Positions 10,757-22,424 of a stretch of 64,000 bases of DNA are shown one piece after another. How positions within the stretch are numbered: the stretch's first letter is position 1; the number at the start of each line of letters is the position of its first letter. The notes below the pieces were generated by a model, which made no database searches, was not told the origin of the DNA, and worked only from the letters and a program-made list of their open reading frames with translations. Location of the stretch: NCBI RefSeq assembly GCF_000264995.1, contig NW_006767438.1:310001-374000 (forward strand). The letters run 5' to 3'. The translations under genes were made by a program, and so were the position numbers. This stretch comes from Punctularia strigosozonata HHB-11173 SS5 (taxonomy: Eukaryota; Basidiomycota; Agaricomycetes; Corticiales; Punctulariaceae).

Positions 10757-12240
10757 ATGATGCGCATCGACTCAGGGACATCAACTTCACCCCTTTTTCC
10801 ACGGCGGAATCTGTACATCAAAGCGTTGTGCCTGCTCGGCGGCTTGTCCTTTCTAGCCTTTTGCTATGAGGTCACCGCGATCATGTGTAACTGCGGAGAC
10901 ACAGTGAGCTGTTGCCTGCCGCCCTCCTTCTCGACCCGAACGAGCGAAACCGGTCCTTCAAAACTTCTCGGATTCGCTGACAAGATCTACGTTGTCTCAC
11001 TCCCCCGACGCCCGGACCGGCGGCAGCAAATAGAGCGCCTCAGCGTTGCTTTGGATTTCACCTTCGAGTATCTCGATGCGGTGGAGCTGGACCCATTCGC
11101 AACGGAGTCTATGCTTGACCGCATTATGGATCAGCGCGTAATAACGCAACGCAACGGTTCTACCTTCGCCTGGCCCAAAGACGCGGACGACGTAGCTCGC
11201 GGACTTGCACCCCTTGGCCTCGATGGAGCAGACCTATGGGTTTCTGATGGTTCCATTCGTCAATCTCCGGAAGATACAACAATAAAGCGCAAACACATAC
11301 GTGAACCGAGGCTGAACACGACCACGGGCAAGTACGCACCTTTGACATGTTCGACGGAGAACAATGCAGTCATCCCTTGGACGCCCGAACTACCCGATTA
11401 CAAGCTTCTGACTCCAGGCAAACTATCTTGCTGGTACTCGCATCTCCTTGCCATACGCTCTGTAGCGAACGCTGTCCAATCTGCTGACCACCCAACAATG
11501 CTGGTCGACGCACTTGGCCAATCTAACCGCAACCCGGCGAATTCTGGCCCCGGACCGACTATGACGGCGCTGATACTGGAGGATGACGTTGACATGGAAC
11601 ACGACATCCACCAAACCATCAAGATGCTCTGGCCGTCGCTTCCTGCTTCGTGGGATATAGTCTTTCTAGGTGTCTTCATACTCCATTTCTTTACCCTCCG
11701 GGCTTCCTTCTCAGAACTCATGCGACCGTTTCTCCACAGGCCACTGTTGGTCGAACGAAACCAGCAACCCTCCGCTGCCCGTTTATTCCCCTTGCTTCCG
11801 ATCCTCACGTTGGCTTAAACCACCTTTCGCCCTCCCCTTCACAAGCGATGACCAGCATCACCGGCTACACCCGTCGCATGCCCCGAAATGCACCCATGCC
11901 TACGCGCTGAGCCGCACCGGTGCACGCAGGCTATGGGCACACCTCCGATACGCGCCGTTCGCCTACTCGCGCGCGCTGGACCAAGCGATCGCCTGGCTCG
12001 TGTCGAGCGGTGCGTGATATGCCATCTCGTCTGCAAGACTGAGGGCTTCGGCAACGGGGTTCGGTGGCATATCTGACATAATTCACAGGGAGATTGAGCG
12101 CGTTCTCGGTCGTACCGAGTCTCGTCGTGCAGATGAAGATTGGTGCGAGCGACGTCGCTCAGGGACGAGATGGTCGAGGAAGCGAATGGCGAGAAGAGCT
12201 GCAGCATGGAGTTCTCACGGGGAAAGAGCAGCAACCCTGA
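10757..12240 (+). CDS. Glycosyltransferase family 25 protein
   Basis: A type II membrane glycosyltransferase of the GT25 (LPS/collagen galactosyltransferase-like) family, presumably in Golgi or ER; acceptor unknown. The ATG at 10757 is followed by a hydrophobic anchor (ALCLLGGLSFLAFCYEV). The catalytic domain begins with the family signature KIYVVSLPRRPDRR near 10980. It continues through TPGKLSCWYSHLLAIRSVAN and the acidic sugar-nucleotide/metal motif ALILEDDVDMEHD near 11565, then PASWDIVFLG, HCWSNETSN and AYALSRTGARRLWAHL. Three exons fit with correct phase: 10757-11669, 11740-12009 and 12089-12240. The last encodes RLSAFSVVPSLVVQMKIGAS, the usual end of fungal members. Confidence 0.87.
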
Positions 12241-12774
12241 GTCAAGGGATGCACGGATGTTTGATTGGCTCGACCGACCGCTCAGACTTGTTTCGTTGCC
12301 TAGGGTGTAGAGCATTGATGGTATGAATACTAACTTTCTGTACTTACATGCGAGCAAAGACTGTGGTGAATATTGAGAAGCTACACTGAGTCACGAACCC
12401 AAATTAATATTCCATCGAAGGACAGGCGGGTATGTCCCTCACCAAACACCCATGTGCATAACGGTAAAACAGTGAAAGAATGGCGTTTCGCAGAGATCAT
12501 TACTTAAACTTTCTGCTGTCGCTGAGTGCGTTGAATTTTGCGACCCTCTTTCTGTGTTCATGTGCATAGGCCTGCTCATCATCTCACCATGTATCACCAA
12601 GTTCCTGTACGATCACTCAGGATGGCTTGCAAGTTGCGACTTGTCAACGTTTACACAGAACCAGCTGGGAGAAGCCGAAGAAGGGAAGTCGCGCGTGTCG
12701 CGTCGCGTTGACCCGCGGTTGCCTTACGCCGTCTCTTTGGCGATTTCTTGCGATCTTGGTTGTTTTCCATCACT
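12241..12774. other. Intergenic upstream of RdRP
   Basis: About 530 bp, with the GT25 3' end on one side and the RdRP promoter on the other. No coding signal beyond short overlapping frames. Confidence 0.4.
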
Positions 12775-15700
12775 ATGTCGTATACTCCGGACACGGATTA
12801 CGGCGACGGCGGATTTCCAGATAGCTTGCTTTTGAGTGTGCGGGAAGATGAGTCGTGCTTGGAGACAGTAGCAGAGGAAGTGGTTGGCTCTGGTTCGAAT
12901 GACAACTCTGATTTGGATGAAAATGACTTGTACTCCTGTCTTGACATCGAGGAACTTGCTCAATGGGATGAACCCGACAGCATATCTTCAGGGAAACGGA
13001 AGGTCGAGAACACTGACACTCTCGAACGCGAAAATCCAAAGCGAATCCGTGTCGATACTGCAGAACCTCTTGTTGACATCAGTAAGCCCCCTCTCGATCA
13101 ATCTATTTCCAGTGTATAATCAAGATATCTAACTAATGCCTCCGACATTGCCACCTGTCTCGCTGCCGGGTGCTCAGTAACGGTATTCACTGCTGCTGCG
13201 GACAGCGGATGCAGCCGGGACAACCCACCCGTGCATTCAACACCACTTACTACTCCCGAACTAGACGGTTCGGACGATGAATCGGCACCGGCCGATGAGC
13301 CACCGCCTTGGACGGGATCCAACCCGGAAGATCGGCCTATATATCTGGTGGGCTTCGTGAAGGATAGTCATTTGTTGTGCTTATTGGTGCATATAGGATG
13401 GTGGGATCGGGCCCCGTATTCAGCGATCCATTAATCGATGCCCTTGGGGCGTCCAGTATATGATCGCATATTATCGCAGCAACGGGGCTTTGAAACCAGA
13501 GCAGATTACTGCGTCAAAACTAGAAATGCTCCAAGGCACGAACGAAGAAATGGCTCCCAGAGTCCTTGAAGTTCTGAGGGGTACGATCATCGAGGACAGG
13601 TTCTCCAGTGCTTACGAGAAGGAACGTGCAACAAGGGTATGATCATATGCAATCAGTCGTCGTGTGTGGTTTCTCATCATTTGTTAGTGCCCGTGGGCGG
13701 AGCTCGATCGCGAGTACGCTGCCCTCAGCGAGGACCCTTATGCTTTGGTAGGTGGAAAACGGCAAGAAGTCCCCTACGGAGGCAAGATCGTCTTTCCGGT
13801 GAGAGCCCGGAAGCGCAAAGATTCCAACGTTCCAAGGTTCGAACTCGAACGTCCCGAACTTTCGTCGTCGGACGGGTTTCGTCGCGAGTACGGCTCTTCA
13901 GCTTTCATTCGCCTGCGACTCGGATCTAGCATGGAATACAAGAAGCTAGGGGAGTTTCTGCATCGACCATTCGTCCTGTGTGGTCGCGTATTTCGCGCCT
14001 TTCGTCGCAAGGATGAGAGCGTTTTCCTCATCGAAGTCAATGAAGTGCTTCTCGGTTATGATTCCCCACCTCCGCGATATGGTGACAACTGCCGACCAAA
14101 GTCGTTTTTTGACTTCCTGGACTCTCACAATCCTCGTTCACTCAACAACAAACAGGTACCATGATCCTTTGCAACACTATACGTCTGCTTATCCTCTTCT
14201 AGAATGCGGCCAAATATGGTGCTCGCTTCGACTTGAAGCTCAGCAACTCGGTTGTTGCCTGCGTACTCGAAAGATCAAACATTATATTCATGCCAGAGGA
14301 TGAGAGTATGTCCAAAGTCGTTGTCCCTCCCAGGATTCTAACCGACTACTGTTCATAGTATCACCAGCCGCAAATGGTTCGTCAGATGCAAAGTACGTGA
14401 TGACGGATGGATGCGGCTACGGTAATCGAGCTCTGTTCGAAGCCGTTAAGGCGGTCTTGAACCTGGATTCGTGCCCAACTGTTGTGCAGATGAGATTAGC
14501 GGGGAGCAAGGTGAGTTTGGTAGAACAACTGTTGGCGGTAAAATGATGTACGTACTTGGCAGGGTCTCCTGATACTTCATCCTGGGCCGGAGGCGTACGC
14601 TTGCAGTCAACCTCAAGCATGGTTGCGACCGTCTCAAGTGAAGATCAAGTACACTGAAGCCCAGCTTGAAAACCCGTCTCGGCGAAGTCTGGACATTCTT
14701 CGTCTCGGACATCTCCGTACCCCATCAAGGGCATCTACCGAGGTTCTGATCGTTTGGTCAGACAACGGAGTACCGGCTACAGCGATTACTGCCCATCTTC
14801 AGAGGATGCTGCAAGAACTCACGAACACACTCACTGACTTCGACAGACCAAACGCTATGCGGAATCTCTGGTACCAGATTGCTAAGGCTAGAAGTGTGCT
14901 TTCACAGCGCCGGGCTCGCTATGCTGCTGGCGAAGCTCGTGCGCTGGGACTGGGCTCATATGACTACGTCGAAGAAGACGACGGCGACGACGGCGGTGAT
15001 GGTGATTTTGACCCGGCCTTCCATGAGCAGTCGGCGGCTTGGTGGCCGGACGAGATCAGTGGTAGTCCGTCAACGCTGGAGGAAACGGTGATGGCGCTCC
15101 TCGATTCAGGCTTCACACCGGCATGTGGGGTGCTCGCGTCGAAGCTTGACAATGTCATTCGATCCATCCTGATGAACTTTGTCAAACCACCGCGATTCAA
15201 GATTGAACTGCCGATGTCATGCACGGCCTTCATCACACCAGGTATGTCACTGTACAATCATTACTGGACATCGCTTAGTCTGGAGTAGATCCAACTGGGA
15301 CCCTCGACCCGGGAGAGATATTCATTCGCAGCTCGCATGACAATGTCATTGGCTTGGACGGAATAAAGACAGATACCATTATCGGCGAAGTACTGGTAGG
15401 TGCAGAATGAAGTCAGTCCCCCCTAGAAGCAGCCTTTACAAATGCGTCTCCTATAAGATCACTCGAAATCCCTGCAAACTTCCGACCGATGTCCGCAAAG
15501 TGAGCAATCTGCGAAGAATATCATCTGATCATCTGATCATCCGTTCTTACCGTCATATATCAGGTCAAGGCCGTTTACCGGCCTGCCTTACACCGGTACA
15601 CCAATCAGATTGTCATTTCGGTCAAGGGCGATCGCTCACTCGCCAGTATCCTTGCGGGAGGTGACTACGATGGCGATAAATGCTTTGTGACCTGGGATCC

Positions 15701-16777
15701 GGCGATTGTGGAGCCATTCAAGAATGCGCACCTTCGATATGCTGATCCGCCGGACGGTTTCGAGGACGCGTTCGAGAAGAACCCCATATCCGTGGCCGAG
15801 CTTGAGCCCGCCTCCATCCGAGACTGGCAACGATACCTGCTCGCCCTCGACAGCCACAGAGACATGGTCGGCATATTTTCTAAGCGCCACACCCTGGCCA
15901 TTTACCTGTATGGCTTGAGACACCAGACAACACGTTTCTTATCGCACATGTGAGTTGCATTTACCGTGACTGACTGCCCGAAGACTCATGATCGATCAGG
16001 TTTGCGTACATACTAGATAGCGACAAGAACGGGAAGAAGATTCATCCTACAACGCGCACGAAGTACGACAATATGTTCAGAGGGAAAGGGGTACCCAAGT
16101 GGACCGTCGCCGAATCCGAGCACAACCGTGATGATGGCTTCCTTATCCCTGAACACGAGCAGATAGTCATCACGGATCAGGAACGAGAGCGCCTGTATAA
16201 AAGGCGTGACAGATTTATCATGGACGAGGTGGTCAAAGCCGCACATCAAGAGAAGAAGAGGTGCCTCCAGATCATCGACAACCGGTTCGCGGAGTATCCA
16301 GCGACTTGGGACGCAGATTTGCTCGCGCCATGGGATGATGCTGAAAGGCGCTCAAGGATGAAGAAGGACGGCACACTCGAGAGTGCTTTGCAGGCCATCA
16401 AGGAGCATGTCAAGAAAGTCGCCGAAAAGCATGGCCAGCAAATCAACCCGAAATCCAAGGACCACCGATTCTTCACGAAAAAGCCGATTACCGAACGACA
16501 GGACATCCTTCGGGGGCTCTCGAAAATGTTCCACTCGGAATTGCAGCTCACCGAGAGCCAACAGCTCGAGTTTGGTATCGGCGAACTCTCGAGGATCACT
16601 GCATCGTGCGTTTACAAGTACGACTGTGAGCGCCGAATGGGAAAGAAAACACCTTGGTCTCGGCTGCCCTGGGACGTTGCGTTCCGTGACCTATGTCATA
16701 TCAAGGCAGAAGCGATAGGGATCAAGCCCATGATCCAAGAGTTTTACGATGGTATGGCTGTTGAACGGCCGAGATGA
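12775..16777 (+). CDS. RNA-dependent RNA polymerase, QDE-1/RDR type (RNA silencing)
   Basis: A cellular RdRP that converts single-stranded aberrant RNA into dsRNA for Dicer, acting in quelling-type silencing and defence against repeats and viruses. The ATG at 12775 starts an acidic, disordered N-terminus. The core region follows: MTDGCGYGNRALFEAV near 14400 (the family's MTDGCG motif), GLLILHPGPEAY, VLIVWSDNGVP and acidic linkers near 14980. It continues with FIRSSHDNVIGLDG, ITRNPCKLPTDVRKV near 15450-15500, then VISVKGDRSLASILAGGDYDGDKCF. DYDGD at 15663-15677 is the catalytic Asp loop shared by all cellular RdRPs, and all three Asp are present. A head domain follows to PRFCHIKAE-like sequence and the stop at 16777. 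About nine introns are implied, for a protein near 1,150-1,200 residues, normal for fungi. I see no break in the core. Confidence 0.93.
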
Positions 16778-16917
16778 ACCAACCATTGTACTTGCTTTGT
16801 TGCTTCGTTTGCTGTAGGGCGCATATGTAGTACGATTAATCATGATGGCATTCATGTACAATACTCCAAACGTCAACGAATCCAGGATATATGAGCAAAT
16901 GAATGAAATCTGCACAT

Positions 16918-18612
16918 CTACTGCTCCTCCTCGAGAACCTCCTCCTCGTATTCGCCCTCATCTTCGGCGCTGAGGAGCCAAGGTCAGCTCAAGAAAGGGG
17001 GAAAGCACAATGGTAAGGCTCACGTGGCGTCCTGGTACTGCTGGTACTCGGCGACCAGGTCCTGCATGTTGGACTCGGCCTCGGTGAACTCCATCTCGTC
17101 CATGCCCTCCTGGGTGTACCAATGCAAGAAAGCCTTGCGCTTGAACATGGCCGTGAACTGGTCGGAGACGCGCTTGAACAGCTCCTGGATGGCGGTCGAG
17201 TTGCCGAGGAAGGTGACGGCGATCTTCATCCCGCGCGGCGGGATGTCGCACTGCGCGGTGAGGACGTTGTTCGGGATCCACTCGACGAAGTAGGCCGAGT
17301 TCTTGTTCTGCACGTTCTGCATCTGCTCCTCGACCTCCTTCATCGAGACCTTGCCGCGGAAGATGGCGGCGACGGTGAGGTACCGCCCGTGCCGCGGGTC
17401 GGAGGCGGCCATCATGTTCTTCGCGTCGAACATCTGCTGGGTGAGCTCGGGTACGGAGATGGCCCGGTATTGGGCGCTGCCTCGGGCGGTGAGCGGCGCG
17501 AAGCCGGTCATGAAGAAGTGAAGACGGGGGAAGGGAACTGCGAGGAACGCGTGAGAATGCGCACGAGCGCTGGCGAAAGTCTGAGGAGCAGCGTACCCAT
17601 GTTGACGGCGAGCTTGCGGAGATCCGAGTTGAGCTGGCCGGGGAAGCGGAGGCAGGTCGTGATGCCAGACATGACGACCGAGACGAGGTTGTTGAGGTCG
17701 TCGTAGGTCGGCATGGATAGCTTGAGGGTGCGGAAGCAGATGTCGTAGAGCGCCTCGTTGTCGATGCAGAACGTCTCATCCGAGTTTTCGACGAGCTGGT
17801 GGACGGAGAGCGTCGCGTTGTAGGGCTCGACGACGGTGTCGGAGACCTTGGGCGAGGGCACGACCGAGTACGTGCACATCATGCGATCGGGGTACTCCTC
17901 GCGGATCTTGGAGATGAGCAGCGTGCCCATGCCGGCACCGGTACCACCGCCAAGGGAGTGGGTGATCTGGAAGCCTGTCAAACGCGTTCGCTTTAGATAC
18001 GTGTTTAATGGGTCATGATTTGCAGACGCGTACCCTGGAGAGCGTCACAGCCCTCAGCCTCCTTGCGGACGACGTCCAAAACCGAGTCGACAAGCTCGGC
18101 ACCCTCGGTATAATCTACGCGAAGGGGTGAGCGCGTTTCGGATTAACGAGGACGCGTCGCGACTCACGGCCCTTCGCCCAGTTGTTGCCCGCGCCGCTCT
18201 GGCCGAAGACAAGGTTGTCGGGGCGGAACAGGTTTCCGAGCGGGCCAGAGCGGATGGAGTCCATGGTACCGGGCTCGAGGTCGACGAGGACGGCACGGGG
18301 GACGTACTTGTTGGAGCCGACCTCATTGTAGTACACGTTCACGCGTTCGAGCTGGAGGTCGCTGTTGCCGCGGTAGACGCCATCGCGCTCGATGCCATGT
18401 TCATCCGAAACGGTCTCCCAGAAGCGGGTACCTGGGATGAAGGCGTCGTCGTCAGCGTCGATGCACGAGGCGCGCACGAGGATAGAGAAAGGGACGTACC
18501 GATTTGGTTGCCGCACTGGCGGAGCGGGGCAGGGCGCGTTAGACGGTGGGCGACGCGTTGAACGACGAGGAGGACGTACCTGGCCGGTCTGGAGGTGGAC
18601 GATCTCGCGCAT
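16918..18612 (-). CDS. Beta-tubulin
   Basis: The beta subunit of microtubules. [11 protein letters not shown] starts at 18612, followed by a 16-nt exon at 18500-18515 (CGNQIG). Then come [59 protein letters not shown] (nucleotide-binding loop), [65 protein letters not shown] and [17 protein letters not shown]. The acidic tail exon ends EVLEEEQ-stop at 16918. Length is about 445 residues, as usual. Counting residues gives Cys165, Tyr167, Glu198 and Phe200. Tyr167 is the residue that in ascomycetes accompanies benzimidazole resistance (F167Y), but I believe it is common in wild-type basidiomycetes. The gene is head to head with the PTEN gene. Confidence 0.97.
18500..18515 (-). other. 16-nt micro-exon of beta-tubulin
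   Basis: TGCGGCAACCAAATCG lies between an AG acceptor and a GT donor. It supplies residues 12-16 plus one base of codon 17 (CGNQI, G), and the flanking exons cannot provide this invariant sequence. Confidence 0.85.
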
Positions 18613-19125
18613 GGTGTTGACGACGACGGACGGGTGGAGGACTCAAGTCGGTTTTCGTGCACGTGTAGCGACCTATCAGACGATTTCTGGGGATGGTCAT
18701 TGTTTGTCCTCGCAAAGATCCGGCTACCACCATCCTCTCTCTTCTTTTGTTGCGCGTATTCAATGCTCGCCCTGGGCGATATGCGTTTTGACTCGCAAGA
18801 AATATTTCATACTCTCAATATCGCTCGGCCTGAGTCAGAACTATCCCGAAGAAATACGGGCCAACGGCAGTGATCTATCATAGCTGTACTGGGAAGACTC
18901 ACGTACATGCAATGGCGGGCAGAACTGGATCGGTCTTCCTTGTTTGCTAACCCAATGGGACGTTTCTATCAACGATATGACTCCCAAGAGTCGTATGAAG
19001 CATGGTCTTACACGCAAGGATATGTGGCCAGATTTTCACTGGTGAGTGCACCGTACGGTTTGCAGGCTATGACCTCATCGTGGCATCCGATTTCGGGTAC
19101 CCTTTGACATTCTACCTCCTCCATC
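18613..19125. promoter_or_regulatory. Bidirectional promoter region, beta-tubulin / PTEN
   Basis: The two start codons lie 513 bp apart and diverge, so this space must contain both promoters. No canonical TATA box is evident. Confidence 0.5.
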
Positions 19126-21274
19126 ATGACCACCTATATACGGGCTCTCGTCTCCGGCAACAAGGCTCGCTTTCGCGATGAAACCCTCAACGTCGACCTC
19201 GATCTCGCCTACATCACCGACCGCGTACTCGTGATGGGGTACCCTGCCACCGGGCTCGAGGGCCTTTACCGCAACCGCCGCGAGGACGCGAAGCGCTTTC
19301 TCGACCACCGCCACGGAAACGATTACTGGATCTTCAACTTCTGCCCCGTGTCCGAGAACTCGTATCCGGCCAGCTTCTTCGATGGGCGGGTGAGCCGATA
19401 TCCTTTCCCGGATCATCAGTGAGTAAATCTGGATCTGTCTGAGGCAACCCCAGATGGTTGATTACGAACAGCGCTCCGCCGTTGGCGATCCTGCCTCTCG
19501 TTGCTCGGGAGATGAGAGCCTGGTTAGACGGATCGCCTGAGCGCGTCGCAGTACTCCACTGTAAAGGTGCGCCCCCTTTGACTTGCCAAGACAGTTCATT
19601 CGTCAACGCGCCTCGATAGCTGGGAAGGGTCGATCGGGAACCATGGCCTGCGCGTACCTACTGTCCTTGGACGTCTCTCCGACTCCGCCACGATTGCAAC
19701 GCAGCGTAGCCCCTAAAGACTGGGTGCGGCAACGCGCCGACGAGTGGATGGAAGTCATGCCTGCCGACGCGGACGCCGATCAGGTCGAAGCCATTGAGAC
19801 CGAGGAGAAGACGGGAGGGGACTCGGTTAACCAGCTCGATACGAGACCTCCTTCTGCTTCCTCAGGGACCCAGAACATCGAGAATGGAGAGCCTGGATCC
19901 GACGCTCCCGTCTCGAGTGGTCAGGGTCTCGATGCTCCTCAAGCCGAGACGCCACGAGAGATGTCAGTCTCGAGCATGGAGTCCACTGGTTCTTCCGCAA
20001 GCACTGTCAAGAACAAGACCGTTGCATCACCTCTTCTACAGGAGGTCCTTGCACTCCATACCTCTCGACGCATGCGACCAACCAAGGATACCGAGAAGCC
20101 AGGAAAACCCGGCGTATCGATCCCAAGCCAAAGACGCGTACGTCCTCTTCGCCCTTCCCTCATCCTATCGCTCATCTTGTCCCCTTCGCGTCGCAGTGGC
20201 TTCATTACTGGTCCCTCGTCCTCGCTCATGCAGCCCCTGCCAGCTTTTGGACAATCCCGCCCAGCCCACCGCGCAAAGCGCGCATCACCCGCCTTGTTCT
20301 CCGCACCCGCGAGCCCTCCAACCTCAAGATGTCGCTCGTCCGCGCGGCGAACGCCGTTGTCGGCCGCACGGGCATGGCGAAGACCCGCACGCACCAAGGC
20401 CAGGTGTGGGCATCCCTCGCGCGGTACGATGACGTGCTCGTGCGCACGCTGGAGGGCTTGGAGCGCGCTACGCGCTCGGAGGACGGGATCATGGGCAAAC
20501 GCAAACCCGGGAGTGAGACAGAGGAGGTGGAGGGATGTACGGTTGGGAACGTATTTGGGGACGCGAGGTGGGATAAGGAGAAGATGGTGCGGAGCTTCGC
20601 GAGGATGGGGATTGGGTTGAACGGCACACCTGAGGAGCGGGGGGTCGTCAAGGCGGAGAGCAAGGAGGTAATGCGGACTTTGCATTTTCTCTATGCCCTG
20701 CACCTCCATCTGACTGTGTGCAATGTCAGGACGGGAAGCACTACGTGCATACCCTTCGCCCACTCTCGGACGCAAGTTGGGTCAAGATCAAGAAGCAGAT
20801 TAACGACGACAACGACGCGCAGCCCGATACAGACTCGGTTGCTGCTCCTGGTGCCTACCCTGACAGCGACCCCGAGACGGACGTCGACACCACCAGTACG
20901 CGATCGACAAAGAACGCGCCTGACGGCATAGTGGTAGAGGCGAACCGCGAAGTTCGCATCAAGTTATACATTGGACAGGTGAGTTTGGCGGCATGGCCAC
21001 TCGACGATACCGACTGACGACGGACGATGCACCGTACTGGCAGATCTTCATGGGGTGGTTCTGGTTTATCCCTGTCTTCTACCTATCAGATCCGTCCTCG
21101 GGTTCGACGGCTGTCCGATTCGTCCTCTCGCGCAAGGAGCTCGACTTTCCTTTGGGAGCGGGCGAGGCTATAATCGACATTGCGATAGAAATAGAATGGC
21201 TATCTCGAGCGGAAGCGTCCACGACCGTCGAGCAAAGTTCGCAGCCACAGCAAGCGACTGAAGTCAGCCTATAG
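19126..21274 (+). CDS. PTEN/TEP1-type phosphatidylinositol 3-phosphatase
   Basis: A lipid phosphatase that removes the 3-phosphate of PtdIns(3,4,5)P3. The ATG at 19126 gives MTTYIRALVSGNKARFRDE, then LDLAYITDRVLVMGYPA, RRREDAK-like FLDHRHGNDYWIFNF and FDGRVSRYPFPDHHAPPL. The P-loop HCKAGKGRSGT is split by an intron after HCK (near 19565); the catalytic Cys and Arg are present, and Ser replaces the Thr of human PTEN. A long low-complexity Ser/Glu/Pro segment (about 19760-20130) is inserted before the C2-like part (SLVRAANAVVGRTG near 20330, HYVHTLRPLSDASWVKIKKQ, REVRIKLYIGQ, then MGWFWFIPVFYL and RFVLSRKELDFPLG). The stop is at 21274. A long disordered insert between phosphatase and C2 domains is a known fungal variation. 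It sits head to head with beta-tubulin. Confidence 0.88.
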
Positions 21275-22124
21275 CGCGGCGTGTATTATATGTGCGTTTG
21301 TAGGATTTGTCGCTCGATATAGCCGCCCAATGGTTATCATCTTCAACTGACGCTCATTCGAAGCCTTGTCTGCTGTACCGTGTGTCGCGCATTCACGTCG
21401 GTCCCATGGAGCAATGTGGTGTTCACGCCTGCCTGGCACATCTCATGAACCCGAGGAACTCACCTTCCTGGTTTGCCCACCGGCACCTTGGACTAGGATT
21501 CACACCCTCCGCCGAACCCATCCGGTCGCTATCGTACCCGGGAACAATTGTCCGTGAGAAAGAATACACCATATTGACCATGCGGGTCTCACCAGCAAGC
21601 AAAGGATCACTCTCGTGGGCGAATTCGGTCAATAAGCCTGCGATTTTCGACTTCGCGCCTCGGACAAAGCTTGGAGACTCTTAAGTGCCGCTCTAACTCC
21701 ACCAACGCTTCGTCGTTGCAGATCCTCGGTCGCTGGAGTCTCGGAGCCGTTAACCTTGCTACCGGAACAATGTCGTCACCCCGGCCGGAACGCGCAACTC
21801 CGAGGCGTTGCGGAAGCGCTGACTTCGCGCTTGCGAACTGCGACCGGGCTGCGCTCGATGAGATCCCAGCGGGTCTTCCTTACAGGATCATGTCCTCGGC
21901 AGCCCAAAGAGGTGACCCGGCACGCTTGATAATGCGTAATCGCTGCAGCTTGGTTGGCCCGTATGGCTCGGAACGCCTTGTTCTATTCCAGTCCTGGACG
22001 CAAATAGCATTGTGCACCTCGAAATGGCAAGGATTCGCCATGAATCTTCAATATAGTTCGAGTTCACCGTTCGTCCCTGCATGCTCGATTTGTCATTTTT
22101 TGTGTACGCTTGACCGTCCCGCCT
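21275..22124. other. Intergenic, no gene supported
   Basis: About 850 bp with two open frames (21307-21684 and 21671-22129) that show no domain, signal peptide or coding bias. I treat them as chance frames in GC-rich DNA. Confidence 0.4.
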
Positions 22125-22170
22125 CATAGCCGCGTGTTACGTCGTCGGGTATGATACCGGCGCGGTGCCA
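22125..22170 (+). promoter_or_regulatory. Upstream block shared with the paralogous cupin gene (copy 1)
   Basis: CATAGCCGCGTGTTACG and the following ~30 bases match 27531-27576 upstream of the second cupin gene. The distance to the TATA box is about 200 bp in both. This is a candidate conserved cis-element, or simply the edge of the duplicated segment. Confidence 0.5.
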
Positions 22171-22325
22171 GGAATAGCGAGAGCGTCCATGTCCCCATCG
22201 CAGCTGACCGATTACGGAGCTGTACCTACCACACCTCCAAGTCATGATACGTCATCTTGCACCCGGAGCACCCGCTCGAAACGATAGTTCGCCCGTGCGG
22301 AGGCCCTAGTTCCCATCGACATGGG

Positions 22326-22332
22326 TATAAAG
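22326..22332 (+). promoter_or_regulatory. TATA box of cupin gene 1
   Basis: TATAAAG lies 99 bp upstream of the ATG at 22425. The same heptamer lies about 109 bp before the start of the paralogue. Confidence 0.55.
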
Positions 22333-22424
22333 TCTTCAGCAAAGCAACCAGAGCAAGACGGACGGAGACCGCCCGCTGAAGTTCACCGCCTTCGTCGTCT
22401 CACAACCAGAAGCGTTCCGTCATA

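Noticed and set aside
17122-17706. Long plus-strand open frame opposite beta-tubulin
   Set aside because: A GC-rich shadow of the tubulin coding strand, with no domain of its own.
21307-22129. Two adjoining plus-strand open frames downstream of PTEN
   Set aside because: No signal peptide, domain or coherent splice join; composition is like intergenic DNA.
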